DNA of 12,601 bases from Deltaproteobacteria bacterium RBG_13_61_14 (GTDB taxonomy: Bacteria > RBG-13-61-14). The notes under the pieces were generated by a model. The model saw nothing but the letters and a program-made list of their open reading frames with translations. It was not told where the DNA came from and did not search any database. The stretch's first letter is position 1; every line of letters begins with the position of its first letter. Shown here in pieces: positions 6,152 through 12,601 of the stretch. The translations under genes were made by a program, and so were the position numbers. The stretch is taken from NCBI GenBank assembly GCA_001797815.1, contig MGQK01000007.1, positions 38,651 through 51,251 of the forward strand. The letters are read 5' to 3'.

Positions 6152-7255
6152 ATGGATGGCACCCTTTCCAGTCTGATCAGTCCGATCACCTCCATCGCGA
6201 ATCTTCGGGAGGGCGTCAAGGCCCGGCAGGTCTCCACCCACACGCACGAGTCGGCCAAGCTGGGGGCCTACCGCCGCTTCCAGCAGATCGGACACCGGGA
6301 CTTCAGGACCATCCGGCCGGGTTCGAGCTGGGCCTTTCCAGAAATGCAAGGGCCCGGGTGCGTAACCGCGCTCTGGATCACCGTGGCCGGCCGGCTGCTG
6401 GAGGCTGTTTATCGCTCCCGCGTTCCCGCGCACCGGTATCTGTGGATCAACATCTACTACGATGGCGCCGAGACGCCCGCGGTCTCCGCGCCCATCGGCC
6501 ACTTCTTCGGCAACGGCACTTCCAAGTACGTGAGTTTCTCCAGCAAGTTCGTGGGCATGACCTCCGGCGGTTACTATTGCTTTTTGCCCATGCCCTTCCG
6601 GAAATCGTGCCGGGTGGTGATGGAGAACCGGCATCCCTCGCAGTCCATTGCCCTCTTCTTCGGCGCGATCACCTTTCACCAGGTCCCGGAGCTCGGCCCG
6701 GAAACCGGCTGCCTCCATGCCCAATACCGGGCATCCGATTTCCGCGGCTCGGAGGACGTGGACGGCGCCACGATACCCAACCATCCGCACTTGATTTTGG
6801 AGGAGGACTCCGGACCGGGCCATTTCGTGGGCATGACGCTTACCTTCTACCCCAACCACCCGATCCGGTCCCGGTTCAAGACCCCTTACTTCCTTTTTCC
6901 CTACCTGGAAGGCAACCTCAAGGTTTACGTGGACGCCGAGGTGAGGGAGCCGCTGCCGGCCCGGATCGAAAAACCCGTGGGCTCTCCCCCCGGACCCCAG
7001 TCCATCGAATGCACCGGGGTGGAAGACTATTTTTTATCGGGCTGGTATTACATCAACGGCCCTTTCGCCGCTCTTTATCACGGCTGCCCGGTTAAGTCCT
7101 ACCTGACCGGAGTGGTGAGCCAATACCGCTTCCACGAGGCCGACCCCTACCCCTGGCAAGAAAGGATCCGGATGACCATGACCCACGGCGAGTTCGATCA
7201 GGTGGATTGCCGGATGGAAAGCCTGGCCTTTTATTACAAGAAGGCGGGGCAGTAG
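6152..7255 (+). CDS. GH172 (DUF2961) glycoside hydrolase, short form
   Basis: This encodes 367 residues without a signal peptide, so it is probably cytoplasmic. The DUF2961/GH172 pattern runs throughout: GPGCVTALWIT (67-77), IYYDGAETPAVSAPIGHFFG (101-120), YYCFLPMPFRKSCRVVMEN (141-159), GPGHFVGMTL, YLEGNLKVYVDAE (251-263), TGVEDYFLSG (288-297), YRFHEADPYPW. Known GH172 members include alpha-D-fructofuranosidase/difructose dianhydride I synthase and alpha-D-arabinofuranosidases, retaining enzymes with a catalytic Glu pair. By alignment the pair here would be E253 in LEGN and E291 in VEDYF. Between them lies an insertion (REPLPARIEKPVG) that makes the spacing 38 instead of the 21 seen in the paralogue at 10108. 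AGGAGG stands 5 nt before the ATG, directly after the fold-back element. It is followed after 37 nt by the GH94-like gene. Confidence 0.9.
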   Translation: MDGTLSSLISPITSIANLREGVKARQVSTHTHESAKLGAYRRFQQIGHRDFRTIRPGSSWAFPEMQGPGCVTALWITVAGRLLEAVYRSRVPAHRYLWINIYYDGAETPAVSAPIGHFFGNGTSKYVSFSSKFVGMTSGGYYCFLPMPFRKSCRVVMENRHPSQSIALFFGAITFHQVPELGPETGCLHAQYRASDFRGSEDVDGATIPNHPHLILEEDSGPGHFVGMTLTFYPNHPIRSRFKTPYFLFPYLEGNLKVYVDAEVREPLPARIEKPVGSPPGPQSIECTGVEDYFLSGWYYINGPFAALYHGCPVKSYLTGVVSQYRFHEADPYPWQERIRMTMTHGEFDQVDCRMESLAFYYKKAGQ

Positions 7256-7267
7256 ACGGAGACGATC

Positions 7268-7309
7268 ATGATTTTTAGTGGAGCCGGCAGCAGTGGATAC
7301 ACCGAGTAG
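7268..7309 (+). other. Possible 13-codon leader ORF overlapping the GH94-like start
   Basis: An ATG at 7268 with GGAGA 5 nt upstream opens a 13-codon frame (MIFSGAGSSGYTE, then TAG) that overlaps the start of the GH94-like gene in another frame. It has a better placed ribosome site than the GTG at 7278. It might couple or dampen initiation at the downstream GTG, mark a small frameshift at the true start, or be chance. Confidence 0.2.
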
Positions 7310-9944
7310 CAGATTTGGATACTGGTCCGAAGACGAATATGGACTTCCCGTCTATAACTACACCATGGATCAGTGCAACGATCCTGCCGCGCTATACCCC
7401 ACCTCACGAGGGATGGCCAACGAGCACTGGCACCTGCTGGGCAACGACCGGATTGTCGCGCTGGCCATGAACCACGGAAACGTAGTGATTTATTCAGGAG
7501 AGCGGGGCGCAAAGTGGTACAACTATTACCAACCCCGAAAAAGAAGGCTAAGCGGCGGCTACGGTTTCCTCAAGGACGGGGAGACCGTGCTCAGCACCTG
7601 GTATGAGCAACGACCTCCCGGTTCGGAATTCAAGAGGATTTTCGGCGCCGGATATTACACCAAGAGCCTCGAAACTGCCGATTTGAAAATCGAGCAGACC
7701 GTCCTGGCGCCCTTTGGAGATGATCCCTGCCTGGTCTCGCGAGTTACGATCGAAAACCTTTCGGACCGCGGCCGCGACCTCGAATGGTTCGAGTTCTGGG
7801 ACGTGAACATGCTTCAGTTCACGATGGATGAGGTCAGCGGGGAATCGGGCCGGACCAGGAGTTCTCTCCAATTCATAAGCAAGGTAATGATCCTGCTCAA
7901 TCGCCTGGCCGCAAAGGCGGACCATCCCACCTTTCTCTCCAGGGTGGCAGCGAAAATGCTGGAAGGCGGAGCGAGCAAGAACCTGAAGGGTTTCCTACTC
8001 GATACCGAGCACAGGGGCGATGCGATCTTGGCCCGGATCTATCACCCCTCTCCGCCGGTAGCGAAGAACGAGATAGCGAAGGTTGATTATTACCCCGAGC
8101 CCATGTTCCTCGTCTCCCTCGACGGGCCGATCAGCGGGTTCGAGACCCGCCGGGCGGTCTTCTTCGACCGGAAAGGCGACCCTCGCCTGCGCACGGAAGG
8201 GGGACTCATCGAGGAAGCCAGAGCCAACCAGGCCAATGCCTGCCTGGTGATAAAACAGAGCATCAGGCTCGAACCGCGACAGGCCAAGACCCTGACTTTC
8301 CTCGCGGGGTATGGAGACGCAACGACGCTCGAAGCTCTCCAGGCCAAGTATCGCCGCCTGGATCCGGTCCGGGAGAGTCTCTCGGCCTGGTCCCAGGCCC
8401 TGCCCCGCGTATCTGTCCTTAATGAATGGGTTTCCCGGGAGATGCGCTGGAACGCCTACTACCTGAAAGCCCTGGCTACGTACGACGAATACTTCAATGC
8501 GTGCATCATCTCGCAAAGCTGTTCTTACCAGTATGTCCTGGGCATGAACATCGCGGCCCGCGATCCCTTGCAGCATATGCTGCCCATGATCTACCTCCAC
8601 CCGCCGCTGGCCAAAGAGGTGTTGCGATACACGCTCAGCGAGATGGACCAAAGGGGGTTCATCCCCTATGGCATCAAGGGCGTGGGCCGGCGCACCGCGG
8701 GGGCCACCCCCTTCCCCTCGGACACCAACCTCTACCTCATGCTGGCGGCGACCGAGTATGTGCAGGCCACCAGGGACTTCGCTTTCCTCGAAGAGGAGCT
8801 GCCTTTTTACCCGCGGGACCGGGGCGAGAGCGGCACGGTGCTGGAACACCTGAGGCGCGGATGGGAGCACCTTTTCCGCGACGTGGGCATCGGCGAGCAC
8901 GGGTTGCTCAAGCTCCGGAACTCCGACTGGAACGATGGCTTTCTGGTGGGCCTGCAGACGGGAGAACCGGGCTTAGACCTGGCCCTGGTCGAGGAAAAGG
9001 GAGAGTCGGTGCTCAACACCGCGTTGGCTACTTACGTCCTGCCTTACTTCGCGGGGATGCTGGAGCGGGCCGGAGAGACTGGATGGGCCGAGGAGGTCCG
9101 CGATCAGGCGGACAAGCTGCGGGAGGCCCTGCTCAAACAATGGAACGGCCGGTGGTTCAATCGCGCCGGCCTGGGCGACGGCCGGATGGTCGGCCAGGAT
9201 CACCTCTACCTTGACCTTCAGCCCTGGGCCATCCTCGGCGCGAACCTGGAACCAGAAATGGAGCGAGCCTTGACCGAGACCCTGTGGACCGAGCTTTCCG
9301 CCCAGTCTCCCCTTGGCGCGATCAGCCTCTGGCCCCTGCCCGAGCATTTACAGCTCATGTCAGGCGGGGGCGCGTGGGCCGGCGTCTGGTATTCTCTGAA
9401 CGCGCCGCTGATCTGGGCCTATGCCAAGGTCAATCCCCCATACGCGGTGGAACAGTTCGAGCGGCTCACCTTCCACCGCCACGCCGAAGCCTATCCGGAA
9501 ACCTGGATCGGCATGTGGAGCGGACCCGACGCCTACAACGGCCCGACCGCGAAAAGGCCGGGCGAGACCTGGGACCTGTTCCCTTACTTCGGGTGGATGA
9601 GCGACTTTCCGGTCATGTGCAGCCATGCCCACGCTTGCCCGTGGTTCGCCCTGCTCAAGCTCGCGGGCATTCAGCCGGCCGCCGACGGATACGTGATCGC
9701 TCCGCTCCTGGGGCTCGGGGACTTCAAAATCGAGACGGAGCTGATTCATCTCTACCGGAAAGGCAACGCGCTTGGAGGAAGCCTCCGACCTCTCGGAGAC
9801 GGTGACGTCTGGTTCCGAGTGAGGAGTGAAGGCAATCAGGTCGAGGTCGGCGGCAGGAGAGTGACTTTCCAACGAGAGGGCGAGTTTATCGTTTTTCCGG
9901 TTCACGCCCAGGCGATGGAACCCCTGGACTGGAAGATCGACTGA
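7293..9944 (+). CDS. GH94-related (GT36-type) phosphorylase-like enzyme
   Basis: This encodes 883 residues, no signal peptide. The N-terminal beta-sandwich shows the GT36 layout: GYWSEDEYGLPVYNYT, LLGNDRIVALAMNHGNVVIY (about 48-67), a GAGYYTKSLETADLKIEQT strand and VTIENLSDRGRDLEW. The catalytic (alpha/alpha)6 region has NIAARDPLQHMLP (about 419-431), PSDTNLYLMLAATEYV, SDWNDGFLVG (544-553) and EEKGESVLNTALATYVL (about 567-583). These match the R-D-Q, S-D-D, D-W-N-D-G and G-E-S-V blocks of GH94, whose general acid is an Asp of the DWND motif. GH94 enzymes cleave beta-disaccharides with phosphate. The phosphate-loop region, normally W-x-T-G-T-A, here reads PVMCSHAHACPWF (about 773-785), so phosphorolysis is doubtful. 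GTG 7293 has TGGAG 9 nt upstream; an in-frame GTG at 7278 is an alternative. Likely co-transcribed with the GH172 gene before it. Confidence 0.83.
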   Translation: MDTPSSRFGYWSEDEYGLPVYNYTMDQCNDPAALYPTSRGMANEHWHLLGNDRIVALAMNHGNVVIYSGERGAKWYNYYQPRKRRLSGGYGFLKDGETVLSTWYEQRPPGSEFKRIFGAGYYTKSLETADLKIEQTVLAPFGDDPCLVSRVTIENLSDRGRDLEWFEFWDVNMLQFTMDEVSGESGRTRSSLQFISKVMILLNRLAAKADHPTFLSRVAAKMLEGGASKNLKGFLLDTEHRGDAILARIYHPSPPVAKNEIAKVDYYPEPMFLVSLDGPISGFETRRAVFFDRKGDPRLRTEGGLIEEARANQANACLVIKQSIRLEPRQAKTLTFLAGYGDATTLEALQAKYRRLDPVRESLSAWSQALPRVSVLNEWVSREMRWNAYYLKALATYDEYFNACIISQSCSYQYVLGMNIAARDPLQHMLPMIYLHPPLAKEVLRYTLSEMDQRGFIPYGIKGVGRRTAGATPFPSDTNLYLMLAATEYVQATRDFAFLEEELPFYPRDRGESGTVLEHLRRGWEHLFRDVGIGEHGLLKLRNSDWNDGFLVGLQTGEPGLDLALVEEKGESVLNTALATYVLPYFAGMLERAGETGWAEEVRDQADKLREALLKQWNGRWFNRAGLGDGRMVGQDHLYLDLQPWAILGANLEPEMERALTETLWTELSAQSPLGAISLWPLPEHLQLMSGGGAWAGVWYSLNAPLIWAYAKVNPPYAVEQFERLTFHRHAEAYPETWIGMWSGPDAYNGPTAKRPGETWDLFPYFGWMSDFPVMCSHAHACPWFALLKLAGIQPAADGYVIAPLLGLGDFKIETELIHLYRKGNALGGSLRPLGDGDVWFRVRSEGNQVEVGGRRVTFQREGEFIVFPVHAQAMEPLDWKID

Positions 9945-9959
9945 GAATCGGTCGTTTTT
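9938..9959 (+). terminator. Intrinsic terminator overlapping the GH94-like stop codon
   Basis: CGACTGA (9938-9944) pairs with TCGGTCG (9948-9954) as a 7-bp stem with one G-U and a GAA loop, followed at once by TTTTT (9955-9959). The stem's left arm contains the TGA stop. It should end the transcript carrying the GH172 and GH94-like genes and so separates the gene at 10108. Confidence 0.65.
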
Positions 9960-10050
9960 CGCGGGCCTTGTCTGGAGAGATCTAGATCCGGATCAGGCAA
10001 TAACAAAGTGAAAAAAGGTCTTGGGGTGAGCGACCTATTGATAATCGCAC

Positions 10051-10065
10051 AATTGGTTGACAAAG
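10051..10065. promoter_or_regulatory. Candidate second GntR operator
   Basis: AATTGGTTGACAAAG matches the candidate operator at 1529-1543 at 12 of 15 positions and keeps the TTGGT-N2-AC-x-AA plan. It lies 43 nt before the start of the double-length GH172 gene and just after a -10-like GATAAT (10040-10045), where a bound repressor could block initiation. The right half-site is less symmetric than in the first copy, and no good -35 was found. Confidence 0.35.
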
Positions 10066-10107
10066 AAGCGCTCCTTTCGGTTCCACCCTTTTTGAAGGAG
10101 GTCTGCC

Positions 10108-12141
10108 ATGGATGATGACATTTTCCGCGGCTTTGACTTCATGGAGCAATTTCCGGTCCTCCACGACCTCGTGATCTGCCGGAAATCGTCCTGCTACGAC
10201 AAAAAGGGCGGCAACGACAACGGCTTCACCAACAAAGCCGAGCATATCCGCAAGGTGGGCAAACGCGGCGCGGTGTATCTGGACGCGATCGGCCCGGGCT
10301 GCGTGTTTCTTTACGCCGAAGCCTGGCTCAATCACTTCAAGCAGCGGCCGAAATGGATCGAGAAGGCGCACGTGAAGCGGATCGGCCGGGTCCAGTTCTT
10401 TTTCAACGGCGAGAGCGAGCCGCAGATTGACGTCCCGGTCAACCGCTTCGTCGGGCCGGAGCCTTTTACCTTTCCGCTGGCCTATACCCCGGAGCAATCC
10501 ACCGGCTCCACCGTCACCTACGTGCCCATGCCCTATCCGGAAAGTCTCAAGGTTTTTGTGACCGGCGGCCAAACTTTCTGCTGGGGCTTGCATTTTTATT
10601 ACCATACCTATCCGCGCGGCACCCAAGTGCCGGCCTGGAGCCGGGAGACGGACCTCTCCGCGGCCCGCGCGGCGCTGGATTACGAGACCGCCTGCCGGCC
10701 GGCGGGCCAAATCGTGCACCAGCTTCAGGACCTGGTTCTACAGCCGGGCGAGAGCCGCGAGATTTTCGCCTCCGATCAGGGCGGCACCATCAAGTGCCTC
10801 CGGATGCGGCTGCCGGAAGACGACGCAGCCGTAAAAAGCCTGATGCTGAAAGCCTGGTGGGACGACGATCGGGAGCCGTCGCTCAACGGCCCGCTCTCGC
10901 TGTTCTACGCAGTGGAGAACCGCTGGGCCCCCAAGCCGATGGCTATCAACCTGCATGCCGAGATGCGGGGCGTGGTGGTCGGTCAAGACAAGGAAGGCCT
11001 GTTTTTCCTGCGCCTGCCCATGCCTTTTTCCCGGCGGGCGCGGCTGGTCATCGAGAACCGGGGGACGGCAGCGGCGACGATTGCGGAGGTGTGGATCGAA
11101 TCGGACGAGACGGTAACGCCGGGGCTGGGTAAAAGCGCGGGCTATCTGCGCACCCAGTTCCGCGAGTCGCATCAGCTCACCCCGGGCCGCGACTATGTGA
11201 TGGCCGAGATCCAGGGCCGGGGGCACATCGCCGGCACCGTGCTCGCGGTGGAGGACACGGCCGAGTGCTGCCTCGAAGGCGACGAGCGTTGTTACACCGA
11301 CGGCGGCCGGTCGCCGCTGATCATCGGCGATGCCACCGAGACTTATTTCGGGGGTTCCTGGTATTTCTGCGAGGAGGCCTTTGCGCTGCCGCTCTACGGC
11401 GCACCCACCTTCCGGATGAAGAGCCAAGTGGGCGGCAGTCCCGCGGACATCACCATGTATCGGTTCCACGTGACCGATTATTTTCCCTTCCGAGGGAGCG
11501 CAAGGTTTTCCATCCAGCACGGCGGGTTCAACGAGGTGCCGGGCAACTACCGCAGCCTGATTTTTTACTACCACCTGTCCGATCCCAGCCTGACGCAGAC
11601 CGACTATTTGAGCATGGCCGATCCCGAAAGCCTCCGAGCGCATGGCTTTTCGGCCGCGCCGGTGCGGACGCGGATGCGGGACGGCTTTTTCGACGGCGAG
11701 TTCAACGGCATGGACATCGGGACGCTCAAGCGGCCGAAATGGATGTCACCCATCGCGTGGATGTTTTATTGGACGTGGTGGGGCGGCAACCGCCGCCGGC
11801 CGCCGAAGGATTCACCCGACCGGGTAAGCTTTACCGTGGCCGAGCACGACCGGCCGCACGAGTTCACGGTGAAGATTGACCCGCAGGCCGACGCGGTCAT
11901 GCTCCGCCGGGTGCTCGACCAGAGCGTCCCCGATCAGCGCGCCCGGATTGAAGTGGACGGAAAACTGGCCGGGATCTGGTTCAACACCGGCAATAACAAA
12001 TGGAAGATCTTCGCCGAGGACGACCTGATCCTCGATCCCTCCGCCACCCGGGGCAAGGAAAAAATTACCCTCCGAGTGGCGCCGGAGTCCTTGATTTGGA
12101 CGGCCGCGGAATACACCGTGTTCTCGATCGTGACTCCGTAA
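10108..12141 (+). CDS. GH172 (DUF2961) glycoside hydrolase, multi-domain form
   Basis: This encodes 677 residues, no signal peptide. Residues 55-170 look like a first DUF2961 jelly roll (AIGPGCVFLYAEAW, FFFNGESEPQIDVPVNRF, YVPMPYPESLKVFV). Residues 220-490 form a second, complete unit: LKAWWDDDREPSLNGPLSLF, FFLRLPMPFSRRARLVIEN, EIQGRGHIAGTVLA, CCLEGDERCYTDGG, GDATETYFGG, YRFHVTDYFPF. The Glu pair aligned with the GH172 catalytic residues is E390 (LEGD) and E411 (ATETYF), 21 residues apart. A C-terminal beta-sandwich (about 570-677; VMLRRVLDQSV, RARIEVDGKLAGIWF) is often joined to this family and may bind carbohydrate. Family knowledge suggests an exo-acting furanosidase on alpha-D-fructofuranosides or alpha-D-arabinofuranosides; the actual sugar is unknown. 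AAGGAGGT 6 nt before the ATG is a perfect ribosome site, suggesting strong translation. Probably a separate transcript after the terminator at 9938. Confidence 0.9.
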   Translation: MDDDIFRGFDFMEQFPVLHDLVICRKSSCYDKKGGNDNGFTNKAEHIRKVGKRGAVYLDAIGPGCVFLYAEAWLNHFKQRPKWIEKAHVKRIGRVQFFFNGESEPQIDVPVNRFVGPEPFTFPLAYTPEQSTGSTVTYVPMPYPESLKVFVTGGQTFCWGLHFYYHTYPRGTQVPAWSRETDLSAARAALDYETACRPAGQIVHQLQDLVLQPGESREIFASDQGGTIKCLRMRLPEDDAAVKSLMLKAWWDDDREPSLNGPLSLFYAVENRWAPKPMAINLHAEMRGVVVGQDKEGLFFLRLPMPFSRRARLVIENRGTAAATIAEVWIESDETVTPGLGKSAGYLRTQFRESHQLTPGRDYVMAEIQGRGHIAGTVLAVEDTAECCLEGDERCYTDGGRSPLIIGDATETYFGGSWYFCEEAFALPLYGAPTFRMKSQVGGSPADITMYRFHVTDYFPFRGSARFSIQHGGFNEVPGNYRSLIFYYHLSDPSLTQTDYLSMADPESLRAHGFSAAPVRTRMRDGFFDGEFNGMDIGTLKRPKWMSPIAWMFYWTWWGGNRRRPPKDSPDRVSFTVAEHDRPHEFTVKIDPQADAVMLRRVLDQSVPDQRARIEVDGKLAGIWFNTGNNKWKIFAEDDLILDPSATRGKEKITLRVAPESLIWTAAEYTVFSIVTP

Positions 12142-12206
12142 TCTCCGGCCCAGCGCGGCCCAGCCGCAACCCAAGCTCTTCCCCTTGAACGTGAACGAGA
12201 AAAAAA

Positions 12207-12234
12207 GTATGTCGTATATCGTATGTAGTATGTC
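12207..12234 (+). repeat. Heptanucleotide tandem repeat (4 units)
   Basis: Four consecutive 7-mers read GTATGTC, GTATATC, GTATGTA, GTATGTC. Heptameric short tandem repeats in intergenic DNA are known from other bacteria and vary by replication slippage. No coding or promoter role is apparent here. Confidence 0.7.
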
Positions 12235-12250
12235 GGGAGAAGCAAGGCAG

Positions 12251-12356
12251 CCGCGACCGTTCGGCTGTCTTCGACCCTGAGGCTCCGTTCGGCCTGAGCT
12301 CACGGCCGAAGGCAGACCGAAGGGAGCTCTCGACCGAAGCCGCTCCTCGGTCGCGG
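12251..12356. repeat. REP/BIME-like fold-back block
   Basis: CCGCGACCG (12251-12259) and CGGTCGCGG (12348-12356) are perfect 9-bp inverted repeats that enclose a smaller hairpin, TTCGGCC-(9 nt)-GGCCGAA (12288-12310). Several ACCGAAG/TTCGACC-type half repeats lie in between. The block is GC-rich, non-coding, and resembles clustered REP sequences. It lies downstream of the last GH172 gene and could act as a 3' stabilising or termination structure. Confidence 0.55.
12285..12313 (-). repeat. REP-like motif, copy 2 (inverted)
   Basis: The reverse complement of this stretch matches 6059-6087 at 27 of 29 positions, including the TCGGCC/GGCCGA stem and the GAGCTC loop core. Its stem is one pair longer than in copy 1 (TTCGGCC/GGCCGAA). 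Confidence 0.65.
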
Positions 12357-12601
12357 GATACCGCCAAAAAGATCTGGCTCGTCCTGAGAATCTGTGGGTG
12401 AGTTGAAGCCTTGACTAAACATAATTCTCTATCTTTTCAAGGTGTTGCATTGGTGAAGAAAGCCATCACAACCATCCGTGGCAACCCTGATACCCTCCGG
12501 GGGCCAGGGCGGTAAGATGGGTTGGCAGAGCGGGCAGGGGAGATGGTAAAAGAGCAGCCCCGAGCCTAAGTGGGCTACTTCATAAATATCATTACGTATT
12601 C
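12357..12601. other. Right-end spacer without an assignable gene
   Basis: Together with the repeats before it, this belongs to a 460-nt stretch after the last gene. I find no convincing gene, RNA or promoter. A 20-codon frame starts at GTG 12453 (peptide starts VKKAITTIRGNP, stop TAA at 12513-12515) with AAGGTG 8 nt upstream, too short to judge. A weak AGCCC/GGGCT hairpin lies at 12556-12576. The last 18 bases match 6010-6027 at 14 of 18, so another copy of the dispersed repeat may begin here. The stretch 12360-12440 could be the edge of an insertion sequence, but no transposase frame supports that. Confidence 0.4.

Noticed and set aside
10057-10062. Perfect TTGACA as a -35 box for the gene at 10108
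   Set aside because: At 16-18 nt downstream the sequence is around GTTCCA, with no -10-like box. The hexamer is better explained as part of the operator-like motif.
12449-12463. CATTGGTGAAGAAAG as a third operator copy
   Set aside because: Only 11/15 to the second candidate, and it loses the GT-N2-AC symmetry needed for a GntR-type site.
12357-12601. Insertion-sequence end or structured RNA
   Set aside because: No transposase frame, no clear terminal inverted repeat with target duplication, and no recognised riboswitch core were found.
1-12601. tRNA, rRNA or CRISPR array
   Set aside because: No cloverleaf-like TTCGA-loop pattern with acceptor pairing, no rRNA signature and no regularly spaced direct repeats were seen on either strand.

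Overview
The window is GC-rich, densely coded bacterial DNA. It looks like a Gram-negative from a little-cultured lineage: two proteins carry Sec-type signal peptides, the intergenic spacers hold REP-like fold-back repeats, and the enzyme families are sparsely characterised. I cannot name a phylum from sequence alone.

Left part (1-1378, minus strand): the 5' end of an acyl-CoA synthetase gene (AMP-binding family, cut by the window edge) with a good sigma70-type promoter, and upstream of it an exported DUF3108-like protein. A divergent spacer (1379-1674) follows. It carries a plus-strand promoter whose -10 box lies inside a near-perfect 12-bp palindrome (TTGGTATACTAA) of the kind GntR-family repressors bind.

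Middle part (1675-5916, plus strand): four tightly packed genes. These are a UROD-superfamily protein, a FadR-like GntR regulator, an exported protein with a possible CrtC/AttH-type lipocalin-like fold (1-nt gap after the regulator), and a second UROD-superfamily protein. The UROD proteins belong to the group related to corrinoid/coenzyme M methyltransferases, not to haem synthesis. Both keep an H-x-C motif but have Asn where the methyltransferases have their third zinc-ligand Cys.

Right part (6152-12141, plus strand): three enzyme genes without signal peptides. They are a GH172 (DUF2961) protein, a large GH94-related (GT36-type) protein, and a multi-domain GH172 protein. GH172 includes alpha-D-fructofuranosidases and alpha-D-arabinofuranosidases; GH94 is a family of disaccharide phosphorylases. 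An intrinsic terminator overlaps the stop codon of the GH94-like gene, so the last gene is probably transcribed on its own. Its upstream region holds a 12/15 match to the candidate operator of the regulator operon.

Read together, this looks like a regulated intracellular glycan-processing locus. Furanosidase-type enzymes and a GH94-like enzyme would trim and process imported oligosaccharides, and the two UROD-family proteins may act on a methylated or otherwise modified substrate. No transporter, corrinoid protein or corrinoid-reactivating protein is in the window, so substrate and pathway remain inference.

The spacers 5917-6151 and 12142-12601 share dispersed repeats. One is a 29-bp REP-like motif present in inverted orientation (27/29). 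The first spacer is a roughly 150-bp fold-back with 17-bp imperfect terminal inverted repeats and several mutually exclusive helices reaching the ribosome binding site of the first GH172 gene. The last 460 bases hold repeats and no convincing gene.
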